A program made the position numbers and the translations under genes. A DNA stretch of 64,000 nt from a virus. The notes beneath the pieces were generated by a model. It saw nothing but the letters and a program-made list of their open reading frames with translations. It was not told the origin of the DNA and did no database searches. Positions 41,522 through 48,761 of the stretch are shown here, piece by piece; positions within the stretch are counted from its first letter, which is position 1, and each line of letters starts with the position of its first letter. Where the stretch lies: the IMG/VR virus record IMGVR_UViG_3300035210_000189, positions 88,441 through 152,440 of that record; one strand, written 5' to 3'.

Positions 41522-41552
41522 AAAGACCTAGGAATAGGTCTTTTTTTTTGCG
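41522..41552 (+). terminator. Rho-independent terminator
   Basis: AAAGACCTA-GGAA-TAGGTCTTT plus nine T's; the same stem is used at 42361. Confidence 0.9.
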
Positions 41553-41656
41553 TTCATATAGTAAAAAGTTCTTGCATTATATTTAAAAGTATGATCGACT
41601 CTTTACTTTTTGTATTTTTATAGTATGATGTTGAAGACCAACAGTAAGGAGGACGT

Positions 41657-41941
41657 ATGAATAAAAATACAGTTCCGATTGCTCTGGCGGCTTTATTGCC
41701 TGTTGCTTATGGAGTTAGAAGACTCATTAAAACTAAAGCAACTGAACAAACTGAAATGAATCAACTTCTCGGAGATCATTTCAAGGATGAATACAAAAAT
41801 TTGAAATTGACCTCCCACCAAAGAAAAGAGATTTATTCAGTTCTTAAGAATAAAGCTGCTGACGCCAATCATGACATTAAACACATACTTAATGATACAC
41901 AACTTAGTCTATACGAAAAAATTCGTAATAAACTTCATTAA
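41657..41941 (+). CDS. Spy-like LTxxQ protein with N-terminal TM
   Basis: 94 residues. An N-terminal hydrophobic stretch (VPIALAALLPVAYGV) may act as signal anchor. LKLTSHQRKEIYSVL and HILNDTQLSLYEKI match the two LTxxQ-type motifs of the other Spy-like proteins (10485, 41997). AAGGAGG ribosome site. Cotranscribed with 41997. Confidence 0.6.
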   Translation: MNKNTVPIALAALLPVAYGVRRLIKTKATEQTEMNQLLGDHFKDEYKNLKLTSHQRKEIYSVLKNKAADANHDIKHILNDTQLSLYEKIRNKLH

Positions 41942-41996
41942 GTATCAAATAAAACATGAAACAAATTTAACTAAATTAACTTTGGAGGCTACACTT

Positions 41997-42344
41997 ATGA
42001 AAAAATTACTACTTATTACTGCACTTACATCATTAATGGCTCTATCCGCTAGCTCTTTTGCAGCAGATACTTCAGGTTCTATGTATGGGGCGACTGATAG
42101 CATGAAGAATACCACGTCAGAAATGAAAGGCCACATGGGGGCTAAAATGATGAAAGGCAAGATGGAAGCTGATGCGGCTAGACTTAATCTAACCCCCGAT
42201 CAGAAAACAAAAATTGATGGTTTAATGAAAGAGAGCAAAATGAAACTTGATACCGACATCAAAGCTGTCTTAGATGACAAACAAAAAGTGGAATTTGATA
42301 AAATTCAAGCTGAACATAAAGAAGCTTGGTCAAAAATGAAATAA
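41997..42344 (+). CDS. Periplasmic Spy/CpxP-like (LTxxQ) protein
   Basis: 115 residues from ATG 41997 (TTGGAGG). Signal peptide ends SSFA. Met/Lys-rich middle (GHMGAKMMKGKMEAD), then LNLTPDQKTKIDGLM and a second motif VLDDKQKVEFDKI. Strongest match of the three to Spy-like chaperones of the periplasm. Terminator at 42361. Confidence 0.7.
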   Translation: MKKLLLITALTSLMALSASSFAADTSGSMYGATDSMKNTTSEMKGHMGAKMMKGKMEADAARLNLTPDQKTKIDGLMKESKMKLDTDIKAVLDDKQKVEFDKIQAEHKEAWSKMK

Positions 42345-42360
42345 ATAGTGTTTACAGAAT

Positions 42361-42388
42361 AAAGACCTAGCGATAGGTCTTTTTTTTG
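42361..42388 (+). terminator. Rho-independent terminator
   Basis: AAAGACCTA-GCGA-TAGGTCTTT plus T-run. Confidence 0.9.
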
Positions 42389-42398
42389 ATTAAAAATA

Positions 42399-42427
42399 TT
42401 GTTGTTTTCTTCGTGTTTTGGTATAAT
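42399..42427 (+). promoter_or_regulatory. Sigma70-type promoter
   Basis: TTGTTG (42399-42404), 17 bp ending GTTTTGG, TATAAT (42422-42427). Confidence 0.75.
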
Positions 42428-42460
42428 CAGTGTCATCTATTATTCCCTTGGAGCACTAAC

Positions 42461-42961
42461 ATGAACGAATTCATGACCCTTTTAAATACTTTCGCATCTC
42501 TCAAAATGACTGATCACTCCAACCTCACGCCGATGATTGATATTAAATTCAACGTGGCAAGTGAGCAATATTCCTTGGCTGCAAATCAAATTCGACAGAA
42601 TATTCAAAAAATGCAACAGCGTACTCCTAGTCTGGCCTACGAACATGCTGGCATTCAGTTTCTCGAAATGATTCATAATAGTATTCTTGATATGGATCAT
42701 AAATACCACAACGAATATATGATTGGTTTGTTTGAGTTGATTAAAAAGAACCTTTCAATGGCTAATTTAAATAATGAATTGCTCTCTTTTCAAGCTTATA
42801 GTCAAGATCTCAATAAACAAGAATCAAAAAACGCTTTGATTGACTTTATGAAGACTCTTAATAAAAAAGATTTTAAACATAAGCAAGCTGTAATCCTTTT
42901 TGTTGCTCAAATGTTGGCTACTCACGATTACTTGGTTTCGTTGAAGGATCAATATTTGTGA
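42461..42961 (+). CDS. Unknown helical protein, paralogue of 43669
   Basis: 166 residues from ATG 42461 (TTGGAG). Shares L(N/K)T..SLK, SLAA..IR..I, IQ(F/L)L.MIHN.(I/V)(L/I)D, LFELI...S and a C-terminal LK.QY(L/F) with the 43669 product. The two copies flank a tail-protein gene, so the block probably arose by duplication. Function unknown. Confidence 0.75.
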   Translation: MNEFMTLLNTFASLKMTDHSNLTPMIDIKFNVASEQYSLAANQIRQNIQKMQQRTPSLAYEHAGIQFLEMIHNSILDMDHKYHNEYMIGLFELIKKNLSMANLNNELLSFQAYSQDLNKQESKNALIDFMKTLNKKDFKHKQAVILFVAQMLATHDYLVSLKDQYL

Positions 42962-43602
42962 GTATGACTGAAGTCAACACTAATGGTTCAGTTTTTGACG
43001 ATTATTCCTCTATAATTTCTGATCTTCAGTCAAACTTGTTGAGTGTTATAGATAATGTTAATAGAAAATTTAACATTCATCTCACTGTTGATGTTAAAAA
43101 TAAAGGCAACACGATTATTATTAAAGGAGAAGAAGAATATTCTTTTCCTATTTATAAATGGTTTCAACATGGTGTAGCTTCCCATATACCTACTATTAAA
43201 TTGGATTGTCACACTTTTCCATTTTATCCGTATCAATTTAAAAACGCTACATTTTCGCTTTTAGTTGATAAAAATTTTAAACTTGTTTCCGCTCATTTTA
43301 AGGGGCGGGTTGTCATTGACAATATTATTTCACATTTCGTCTTGAAATTTAATCATCATCTGGATTTAACAGAAATCTTGGCTCAGACATTAGGTGTCCG
43401 TGTCAGCACAAAATATTCAATTGCTAAAGAAGGAAAACAAATCTGTTCATTGGAAGATGAAAACTTATTCTTTAAATTTTTTCTTCACAATAAATTAGAT
43501 ACTATTAATTTACTTCCTGAATTTTTTTTTCCTTCTGCGTATGACTTCAACTCAGTCGATTTTCAAGATCGTTTAAAATTGTTTGATATGATTATTTGTT
43601 AA
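42958..43602 (+). CDS. M-x-x-I tail protein, B group
   Basis: 214 residues if started at the GTG that overlaps the upstream stop (AAGGA fourteen bases before), or 212 from ATG 42964. Contains the hairpin LLVDKNFKLVSAHF and ends PSAYDFNSVDFQDRLKLFDMIIC, with Cys in place of Ile at the last position. Nearest relative in the window is 32178. Confidence 0.7.
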   Translation: MSMTEVNTNGSVFDDYSSIISDLQSNLLSVIDNVNRKFNIHLTVDVKNKGNTIIIKGEEEYSFPIYKWFQHGVASHIPTIKLDCHTFPFYPYQFKNATFSLLVDKNFKLVSAHFKGRVVIDNIISHFVLKFNHHLDLTEILAQTLGVRVSTKYSIAKEGKQICSLEDENLFFKFFLHNKLDTINLLPEFFFPSAYDFNSVDFQDRLKLFDMIIC

Positions 43603-43668
43603 CAAAATAAATTGTTGTTTTCGCTGTTTTCTGTTATACTTCACATCTCATTTTAATGGAGCTTTACC

Positions 43669-44163
43669 ATGAATCAACTCGTATCTTTGCTGAAAACGTT
43701 GAAATCTTTGAAGTTGAATGTTCGCACTGAAATGCCATCGGTGGATGATTTTCAGTTGTTGATTGCCACTGACAGTTGCAGTCTTGCGGCTCATCACATT
43801 CGTAAAGAAATCCAGTATCACCATGACCACAATAATCTGACAGATGATACCCATCAAATCCAGCTTCTCAAAATGATTCATAATCAGGTCATTGACAAAA
43901 GCATTGTTCAAAAGCAAGAGTATTTTGATAGCCTGTTCGAACTTATTCAATCAAATTCTGAGTTGAAGCCTATTTTGGTTTTTCACGAATTTAAAAATAG
44001 TGGTTACAAGCTGACCGAACCCGAACATTACGAAAAGTTTGTTAAGATGGGTCGAAGCTTGAACAACAAGGAATTCCAAAACAAAGAGCTTATCATTTTC
44101 TTTTGCTCTAAAATTCTGGAAACCAATGATGAAATTCAAAAACTTAAATCTCAATATTTCTAA
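43669..44163 (+). CDS. Unknown helical protein, paralogue of 42461
   Basis: 164 residues, MNQLVSLLKTLKSLKLNVR. See 42461 for the shared motifs. Own promoter region (TATACT near 43634) and GGAG site. No known family. Confidence 0.75.
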   Translation: MNQLVSLLKTLKSLKLNVRTEMPSVDDFQLLIATDSCSLAAHHIRKEIQYHHDHNNLTDDTHQIQLLKMIHNQVIDKSIVQKQEYFDSLFELIQSNSELKPILVFHEFKNSGYKLTEPEHYEKFVKMGRSLNNKEFQNKELIIFFCSKILETNDEIQKLKSQYF

Positions 44164-44276
44164 ATTTTTGACAGCAACATTAAGAAATATGTTGCATTAA
44201 ACTCTAAAATTAGGTATTATGAAGATCTTAAATCAAACAACGCAATTTTATTAACTTACTTAAAGGAGAACTCATT

Positions 44277-44297
44277 ATGTCTAAATTTTTACGTTAA
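44277..44297 (+). CDS. Six-codon leader ORF MSKFLR
   Basis: AAGGAG, six bases, ATG TCT AAA TTT TTA CGT TAA, 17 bases before the start of the 44315 gene. The ribosome site is stronger than that of the main gene, so it could couple or limit translation downstream. Confidence 0.4.
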   Translation: MSKFLR

Positions 44298-44314
44298 TTT
44301 AGAGGACTTTAAAA

Positions 44315-44644
44315 ATGAGCAAAACAATCCGCCGCAAAAACGAGATGACCAATTTCGGTAAACTCTTCATGTTCAGCGAACGTGATTTGGACGAAAACGG
44401 ACTGATCGAATACCATTGGGATAAAGCCTATGTTGGCTTGACCTTGGAAGAAGCGAACATCAAACGCAAGCAGTGGTTCCATTCCTGCAATGGGCCACGG
44501 TTCGATTACTGCCCCGGCAAAGCTTACCGTCAGGAATACAGGGCGAAAAGCAAGCAACAACTCAGGGAGCAGTTGAACACCCTCGATGACTACGAGGCCG
44601 TAGCTATCGACAAGCTGTGCAACGATTGGCGTTTCTGGATGTGA
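44315..44644 (+). CDS. Unknown 109-aa protein, G+C-rich
   Basis: Basic, aromatic-rich protein (MSKTIRRKNEMTNFGKLF...). Its first codons (MSK) copy those of the leader ORF. About half G+C, much higher than its neighbours, which suggests recent transfer. AGAGGAC ribosome site. Terminator after the stop. No family recognised. Confidence 0.7.
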   Translation: MSKTIRRKNEMTNFGKLFMFSERDLDENGLIEYHWDKAYVGLTLEEANIKRKQWFHSCNGPRFDYCPGKAYRQEYRAKSKQQLREQLNTLDDYEAVAIDKLCNDWRFWM

Positions 44645-44652
44645 TTAAAAGG

Positions 44653-44680
44653 AAGACCTTTTTCGAAAGGTCTTTTTTAT
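44653..44680 (+). terminator. Rho-independent terminator
   Basis: AAGACCTTT-TTCG-AAAGGTCTT plus T-run. Confidence 0.85.
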
Positions 44681-44697
44681 TTCTAAGGATTTATAAA

Positions 44698-45117
44698 ATG
44701 AAGAAAATTAAGGTTTATCGGTTGGAAAATATCAATAATCTTGGGCCATTTAGAGGTGGTCACAGGAATGAAGCTAACCTCTTGAAAGGTCATTTCGGCA
44801 TTCGCAATTGTCTGATTGACTATAAAGTCATGAAACCTCGGATGTTTAAAAAATTTGCTAAGAATGGTTGGCGGTGTGCTTGGAGTGTGGAAGAAGACTT
44901 CGATAACTGGCTTAATGACCATGCTGCCTATTTTGAGTCGTTAGGCTATTTTAAAGTGGCTTATGAGGTGTCTCAATACAAACTCTGTGGCGATCAAAAG
45001 CTTTTTTATATTGATGAAAAACTAGATGAGTATGTTTACTGTGATGTTGTAGGTCATCAGGTCTTTTTCAATCCAAAAAATGCATCAAAACTTAAACCCA
45101 TTCATCTTAATGCTTGA
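44698..45117 (+). CDS. Unknown 139-aa protein
   Basis: From ATG 44698 (AAGGA). Basic N-terminal half (GGHRNEANLLKGHFGIRN), C-terminal beta strands with YVYCDVVGHQVFF. The stop overlaps the -35 box of the frr promoter. No family recognised. Confidence 0.7.
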   Translation: MKKIKVYRLENINNLGPFRGGHRNEANLLKGHFGIRNCLIDYKVMKPRMFKKFAKNGWRCAWSVEEDFDNWLNDHAAYFESLGYFKVAYEVSQYKLCGDQKLFYIDEKLDEYVYCDVVGHQVFFNPKNASKLKPIHLNA

Positions 45118-45142
45118 CCTTATTGTCAGGTTTCTCTATAAT
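45114..45142 (+). promoter_or_regulatory. Promoter of frr
   Basis: TTGACC (45114-45119), 17 bp, TATAAT (45137-45142): near-consensus, one of the strongest in the window. Confidence 0.8.
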
Positions 45143-45178
45143 AGTTGTTTTGAAATCAACTATATATAAGGAGGACTT

Positions 45179-45199
45179 ATGAGTGGAGATGCGTCTTAA
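45179..45199 (+). CDS. frr leader ORF MSGDAS
   Basis: AAGGAGG, five bases, ATG AGT GGA GAT GCG TCT TAA. It has the best ribosome site of the region and ends 30 bases before a terminator-like hairpin. The layout (promoter, tiny ORF, hairpin with T-run, gene) is that of transcription attenuation or of a ribosome-occupancy sensor. Confidence 0.5.
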   Translation: MSGDAS

Positions 45200-45229
45200 A
45201 TCATAGCTACATTTATATTTGTTAACTGG

Positions 45230-45258
45230 CACTGAATGGTTTTCCATTCGGTGTTTTT
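45230..45258 (+). terminator. Attenuator-like hairpin before frr
   Basis: CACTGAATGG-TTTT-CCATTCGGTG (one G-U) followed by TTTTT, inside the frr leader and downstream of MSGDAS. No second gene lies between it and the promoter, so it should terminate part of the frr transcripts. Confidence 0.7.
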
Positions 45259-45287
45259 CTTATTTGTTTAATTTAAAGGAACTTATC

Positions 45288-45842
45288 ATGACTAATGTAA
45301 AAAAAGAAACACAAAAAGAATTATCAAAAGCCATTGAGTCGTTGAAAATTACATTGGCGAAAATTCGAACAGGTCGAGCACATCCCAGCTTACTGGATTC
45401 AGTCATTGTTGAACACCAGAATACAAAATCACCACTTAAACAAATGGCAACTATCGTTGTAGAAGACGCTCGCACACTCAAAGTAGTGGCATTTGACCCC
45501 AAATCAGTAGGAGCTATCACAAAGTCTATCTTGAACGCTGGACTAGGCTTAAATCCTTCAAATACTGGCACCAACATTTATGTTCCTCTACCTGCACTGA
45601 CAGAAGAAACACGCAAAATGTATATCAAGCAGTTACGTCAGAATATTGAAAGTGCTCGCATTGTTGTTCGTAATCTTCGTAGAGATGCTTTCACTGCCTA
45701 TAAGAAACAATTGAAGAATAAAGAAATCAACGAAAACGATGAAAAACGATTGAGTAATTCTATTCAGAAAGACGTTGATGAGACGATGGCTATTATTGAT
45801 GGACTATTAACTCAAAAAGAAAAAGAAATCATGGCTATTTAA
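45288..45842 (+). CDS. frr: Ribosome recycling factor
   Basis: 184 residues, full length (E. coli RRF has 185). KIRTGRAHPSLLD, VEDARTLKV.AFD, GLNPSNTGTNI.VPLPALTEE.RK and VRNLRRDA are the family blocks; the functional Arg of VRNxRRDA is present. RRF with EF-G splits the post-termination ribosome. The copy looks functional. It is unusual on a phage and lies 4 kb from the minigene array and from trpS. AAAGGA ribosome site; upstream ATG 45219 lies in the attenuator and is rejected. Confidence 0.93.
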   Translation: MTNVKKETQKELSKAIESLKITLAKIRTGRAHPSLLDSVIVEHQNTKSPLKQMATIVVEDARTLKVVAFDPKSVGAITKSILNAGLGLNPSNTGTNIYVPLPALTEETRKMYIKQLRQNIESARIVVRNLRRDAFTAYKKQLKNKEINENDEKRLSNSIQKDVDETMAIIDGLLTQKEKEIMAI

Positions 45843-45844
45843 TA

Positions 45845-45873
45845 TTGACTTTTTAAGTGTTATTTGTTATAAT
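45845..45873 (+). promoter_or_regulatory. Strong promoter of ncRNA candidate
   Basis: TTGACT (45845-45850), 17 bp, TATAAT (45868-45873). Confidence 0.8.
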
Positions 45874-45879
45874 CTCATA

Positions 45880-46290
45880 TTATTACGGTTATAAAAGATT
45901 TCAGTAATAGCTCCTGCGTGTGTTATTACTGGATGTGGAAAGCGGACGACAGCTAACAGTTTGGCCTTGAATTCTGTGTTGTTTTGCTTAAAAAATCAAA
46001 GGTAGTGTTCTGCTAAGGGATCTTTTGCAGAGGACATGAGCTTAAAAATGAGATTATGCACAGAAAGATGTGTAGTCAAAAAAAGACCGGCGAAGTGAGT
46101 TTAGTTCAGACAACCTTCGTGACATTACCCCGAGCTTTCCTAATTAAAAAGGAACCTCAACTGGATAATACAACTGAATTGTTTCCACCATGCAGGTTGT
46201 GTGTCAGGTCTTTACCAAATGGCTTTCATCGCCGCCTGACCCCTTATTTAAAAAGAAGGCTACTATTCATTTAGTGGCCTTTTTTATTTA
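45880..46290 (+). ncRNA. ~400-nt noncoding RNA candidate
   Basis: Between a near-consensus promoter and a clear terminator there is no ORF with a good ribosome site. The sequence is less AT-rich than its surroundings and has many short inverted repeats. A 72-codon frame (46056-46274) runs into the terminator and has no ribosome site. It does not show tmRNA or RNase P RNA signatures that I can see. A phage-specific structured RNA is the best reading. Confidence 0.5.
46256..46290 (+). terminator. Rho-independent terminator
   Basis: AAGGCTACTA...TAGTGGCCTT plus T-run, end of the ncRNA candidate. Confidence 0.8.
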
Positions 46291-46347
46291 TTGTTTGAAA
46301 AATATTGCAATATATGCTAAAATTCCTTATATTTTAAAGGTCTTATT

Positions 46348-47157
46348 ATGAATTTATTAAAGCAAATGTTATGTAATTCAACTGACAAACTTTCAGCCGA
46401 TTTTCATTCGGCTGTCGCAAAAAAGCTTGTTATTCTATTACAAAAAATCTGTAAAATTGACTTATCTAATATGGATGAGATACATCCTGATTATTTTAGA
46501 TATACACCAAGTCAATCAGCAGCTAATATTTTTTATGCTTTTGCTTATAAAGGAAAATCTGGTAAAGCTATTATAAGGCGAATTGATTCTCAACTTTCTG
46601 TTATTTTCTCATTTCGGCTGGCAGATGATTACCCTACGTTACCTGCGGGGGTTCGCTTTGTTGATATTACTGTCGATGACAACTTAAATTTACAATCTGC
46701 ATTATTTCAAAATAAATTTCACTTTGGTTGTGGAGTTAACACAAATCCAAATATTTTTCCAGCTACCATAGAATACGAGACTACTAGTAAAGGATCTTTA
46801 TTAATCAATAGGGAACTTGATAGTCAATGCAACCTAAAAACATCTATCACTTATACTATTTCAGGAGTAAATGATCGCTCATTAACACTCAATAGGGATG
46901 AAAATTCATCTAAATTTAACTTATTTTTTGAAAATGATGCTTCTTTTTACACTCCATTTTTAAAAATGATGGCGATTTGTTCTCAAAGACCACCTTTATT
47001 TTATTCTGTATTCAGTGAATATCCTTCTTATGTTGACTTAACATCAAATGGCACTGAATGCTTTCAATTATTGTTAGAAACCTATCAAAGTGAATATCAA
47101 AACCATGCTATTTCTCTCCATGATAAATTGTTATTGCTTGATATGGTCAATGTTTAA
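46348..47157 (+). CDS. Array protein 1, M-x-x-I tail
   Basis: 269 residues. Family layout: helix ending (V/L)ILLQKICKIDLS; strand pair; VRFVDITVDDNLNLQSALF (the VDxxLNF hairpin); near the end LFYSVFSEYPSYVDL; tail LLLLDMVNV. First of fourteen tandem paralogues. AAAGG ribosome region. No known domain recognised. Confidence 0.8.
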   Translation: MNLLKQMLCNSTDKLSADFHSAVAKKLVILLQKICKIDLSNMDEIHPDYFRYTPSQSAANIFYAFAYKGKSGKAIIRRIDSQLSVIFSFRLADDYPTLPAGVRFVDITVDDNLNLQSALFQNKFHFGCGVNTNPNIFPATIEYETTSKGSLLINRELDSQCNLKTSITYTISGVNDRSLTLNRDENSSKFNLFFENDASFYTPFLKMMAICSQRPPLFYSVFSEYPSYVDLTSNGTECFQLLLETYQSEYQNHAISLHDKLLLLDMVNV

Positions 47158-47186
47158 AAACGTATGTTAAATATTTGGAGTAACTA

Positions 47187-47966
47187 ATGAGTTTTAAAGA
47201 TGATATAAAAAAATTTAGCTATTGTGGATCTAATAATTTTCCAATAAAATTTCACATTGATATGAAAGAGAAACTGGCTGAACTTTTAAAGCTGGTCTGT
47301 AACATCGATCTTTCTATGCTGTCGCCTGATGAAAATTATTTTCAATTTGATAGGGATTTCAAACAACATCAAAAAATTAAGTATCATTTCAATTATACTG
47401 GCACTGACGTTGGTGAGGCGGAAGCACTTGTTATATTGAGTGGAGAACGATTTTTTGTATCATTTCAATTTTATAAAAAGGAAAAACATCCAAGCCTTCC
47501 AGCAGGAGCCTATTGTGTCGATATTGATGTAGATGAACAGTTGAGTTATATATTGGCTGAGTTTGAAATCCGCTATGATTTTGGATGGAAATTAGATAAC
47601 CCTAAACATCGTGCTACAGTCTTCTTTTATAAAGTTCTTGATAAAAATCTTAAATTAAGCACAGTTATCAATTGCATCAATCGGAATAGTCGTAAAACAC
47701 ATACCTTGCTTAAAACAAAAGATCTTCCAGCCTTGTTTTTTGAAAATAATCATCATTTTTATGACACACTGAAAGATATGCTTGAATGTTGCGAGATGCA
47801 ACCAAATTTGTTCTATTCTGTATTTTCAGAATACCCAGACCATATAGAACTAGCTTCCAACAGTGAAGCTGTCAAAAAGTTTCTCACCTTATACCATGAC
47901 CAATTTATACAGGATTCTTCGCTTGTAGAGTCAAGGCTTCTATTGCTCGAAATGCAGGCTATTTAA
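47187..47966 (+). CDS. Array protein 2, M-x-x-I tail
   Basis: 259 residues. LLKLVCNIDLSML, CVDIDVDEQLSYILAEF, LFYSVFSEYPDHIEL and tail RLLLLEMQAI. TTGGAG ribosome site. Closest to array protein 1 (both have SLPAG../TLPAG before the hairpin). Confidence 0.8.
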   Translation: MSFKDDIKKFSYCGSNNFPIKFHIDMKEKLAELLKLVCNIDLSMLSPDENYFQFDRDFKQHQKIKYHFNYTGTDVGEAEALVILSGERFFVSFQFYKKEKHPSLPAGAYCVDIDVDEQLSYILAEFEIRYDFGWKLDNPKHRATVFFYKVLDKNLKLSTVINCINRNSRKTHTLLKTKDLPALFFENNHHFYDTLKDMLECCEMQPNLFYSVFSEYPDHIELASNSEAVKKFLTLYHDQFIQDSSLVESRLLLLEMQAI

Positions 47967-48028
47967 TTTATTTTGATTGATATAATCGCTCTATTATGAT
48001 ATTATGTTGCAAATTATTGGAGTGTTTC

Positions 48029-48760
48029 ATGACTATTTTAGACGAGATAAAAACTTTAAAATATACAGATGCTGTGTCATCTTCATTTAACACTCTTATT
48101 CAATCAAAATTAATTACTTTGTTTCATAAATTGTGCCATATAGATGAGGAAACGCTAGTTTATGGGTTTTCAGTTCTTCTTTCTGGTATAGGTTCTATTC
48201 ACGCTTCTTTTAAATATGCAACAGTGGAAATCACCTGTAAAGAAGATCATATCAAAGTGGTTTTCTATTTTAAAAGCGATCAGTTTATTAAAGAAATCCC
48301 AGTAGGATCGCAAGAGTTGGTTGTTATTACTGATGCTGATATGAACTATAAATCAGCCACATTTAAAAGTGCTTTTTCCTTTGGAATACCTAATCAAAAA
48401 GGAACGCTCCAAATAGATAGATTGGTTGACATCAATTTTAATACGACAACATCATTGTCTTATGCCATCTCATGTTATGGCTTTGATTTGTATCGGTTTA
48501 ATTTAAAACATGAAAACTTGCCTAAAATTTATTTGAGCAATGATAATAACTTTTATACCCCCTTCTTAAAAATGATTGAGTATTGCTTTTATCAATCAGA
48601 CATTTTTTACAGTGTTTTTGATGAGTATCCTTCTCACCAAGATATTTTGACCTATGACTATGAGTTTAAAAAGTTTTTAAGAAACTACAATAAAGATTAT
48701 AAAAGTCGTAAGAAACTATTGAAGTCAAAGATTGCATTACTTGATATGCAGGCGATATAA
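48029..48760 (+). CDS. Array protein 3, M-x-x-I tail
   Basis: 243 residues from ATG 48029 (TTGGAG). LFHKLCHIDEETL, VVITDADMNYKSATF, IFYSVFDEYPSHQDI, tail KIALLDMQAI. From here to 54920 genes follow each other with 0-3 bases between stop and start. Confidence 0.8.
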   Translation: MTILDEIKTLKYTDAVSSSFNTLIQSKLITLFHKLCHIDEETLVYGFSVLLSGIGSIHASFKYATVEITCKEDHIKVVFYFKSDQFIKEIPVGSQELVVITDADMNYKSATFKSAFSFGIPNQKGTLQIDRLVDINFNTTTSLSYAISCYGFDLYRFNLKHENLPKIYLSNDNNFYTPFLKMIEYCFYQSDIFYSVFDEYPSHQDILTYDYEFKKFLRNYNKDYKSRKKLLKSKIALLDMQAI

Positions 48761-48761
48761 C

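Noticed and set aside
46056-46274. 72-aa frame in the ncRNA candidate
   Set aside because: No ribosome site, extends into the terminator stem, low-complexity protein sequence.
45880-46290. tmRNA or RNase P RNA
   Set aside because: No tRNA-like acceptor/T-arm with resume codon and no GAGGAAAGTCC-type P4 core could be found.
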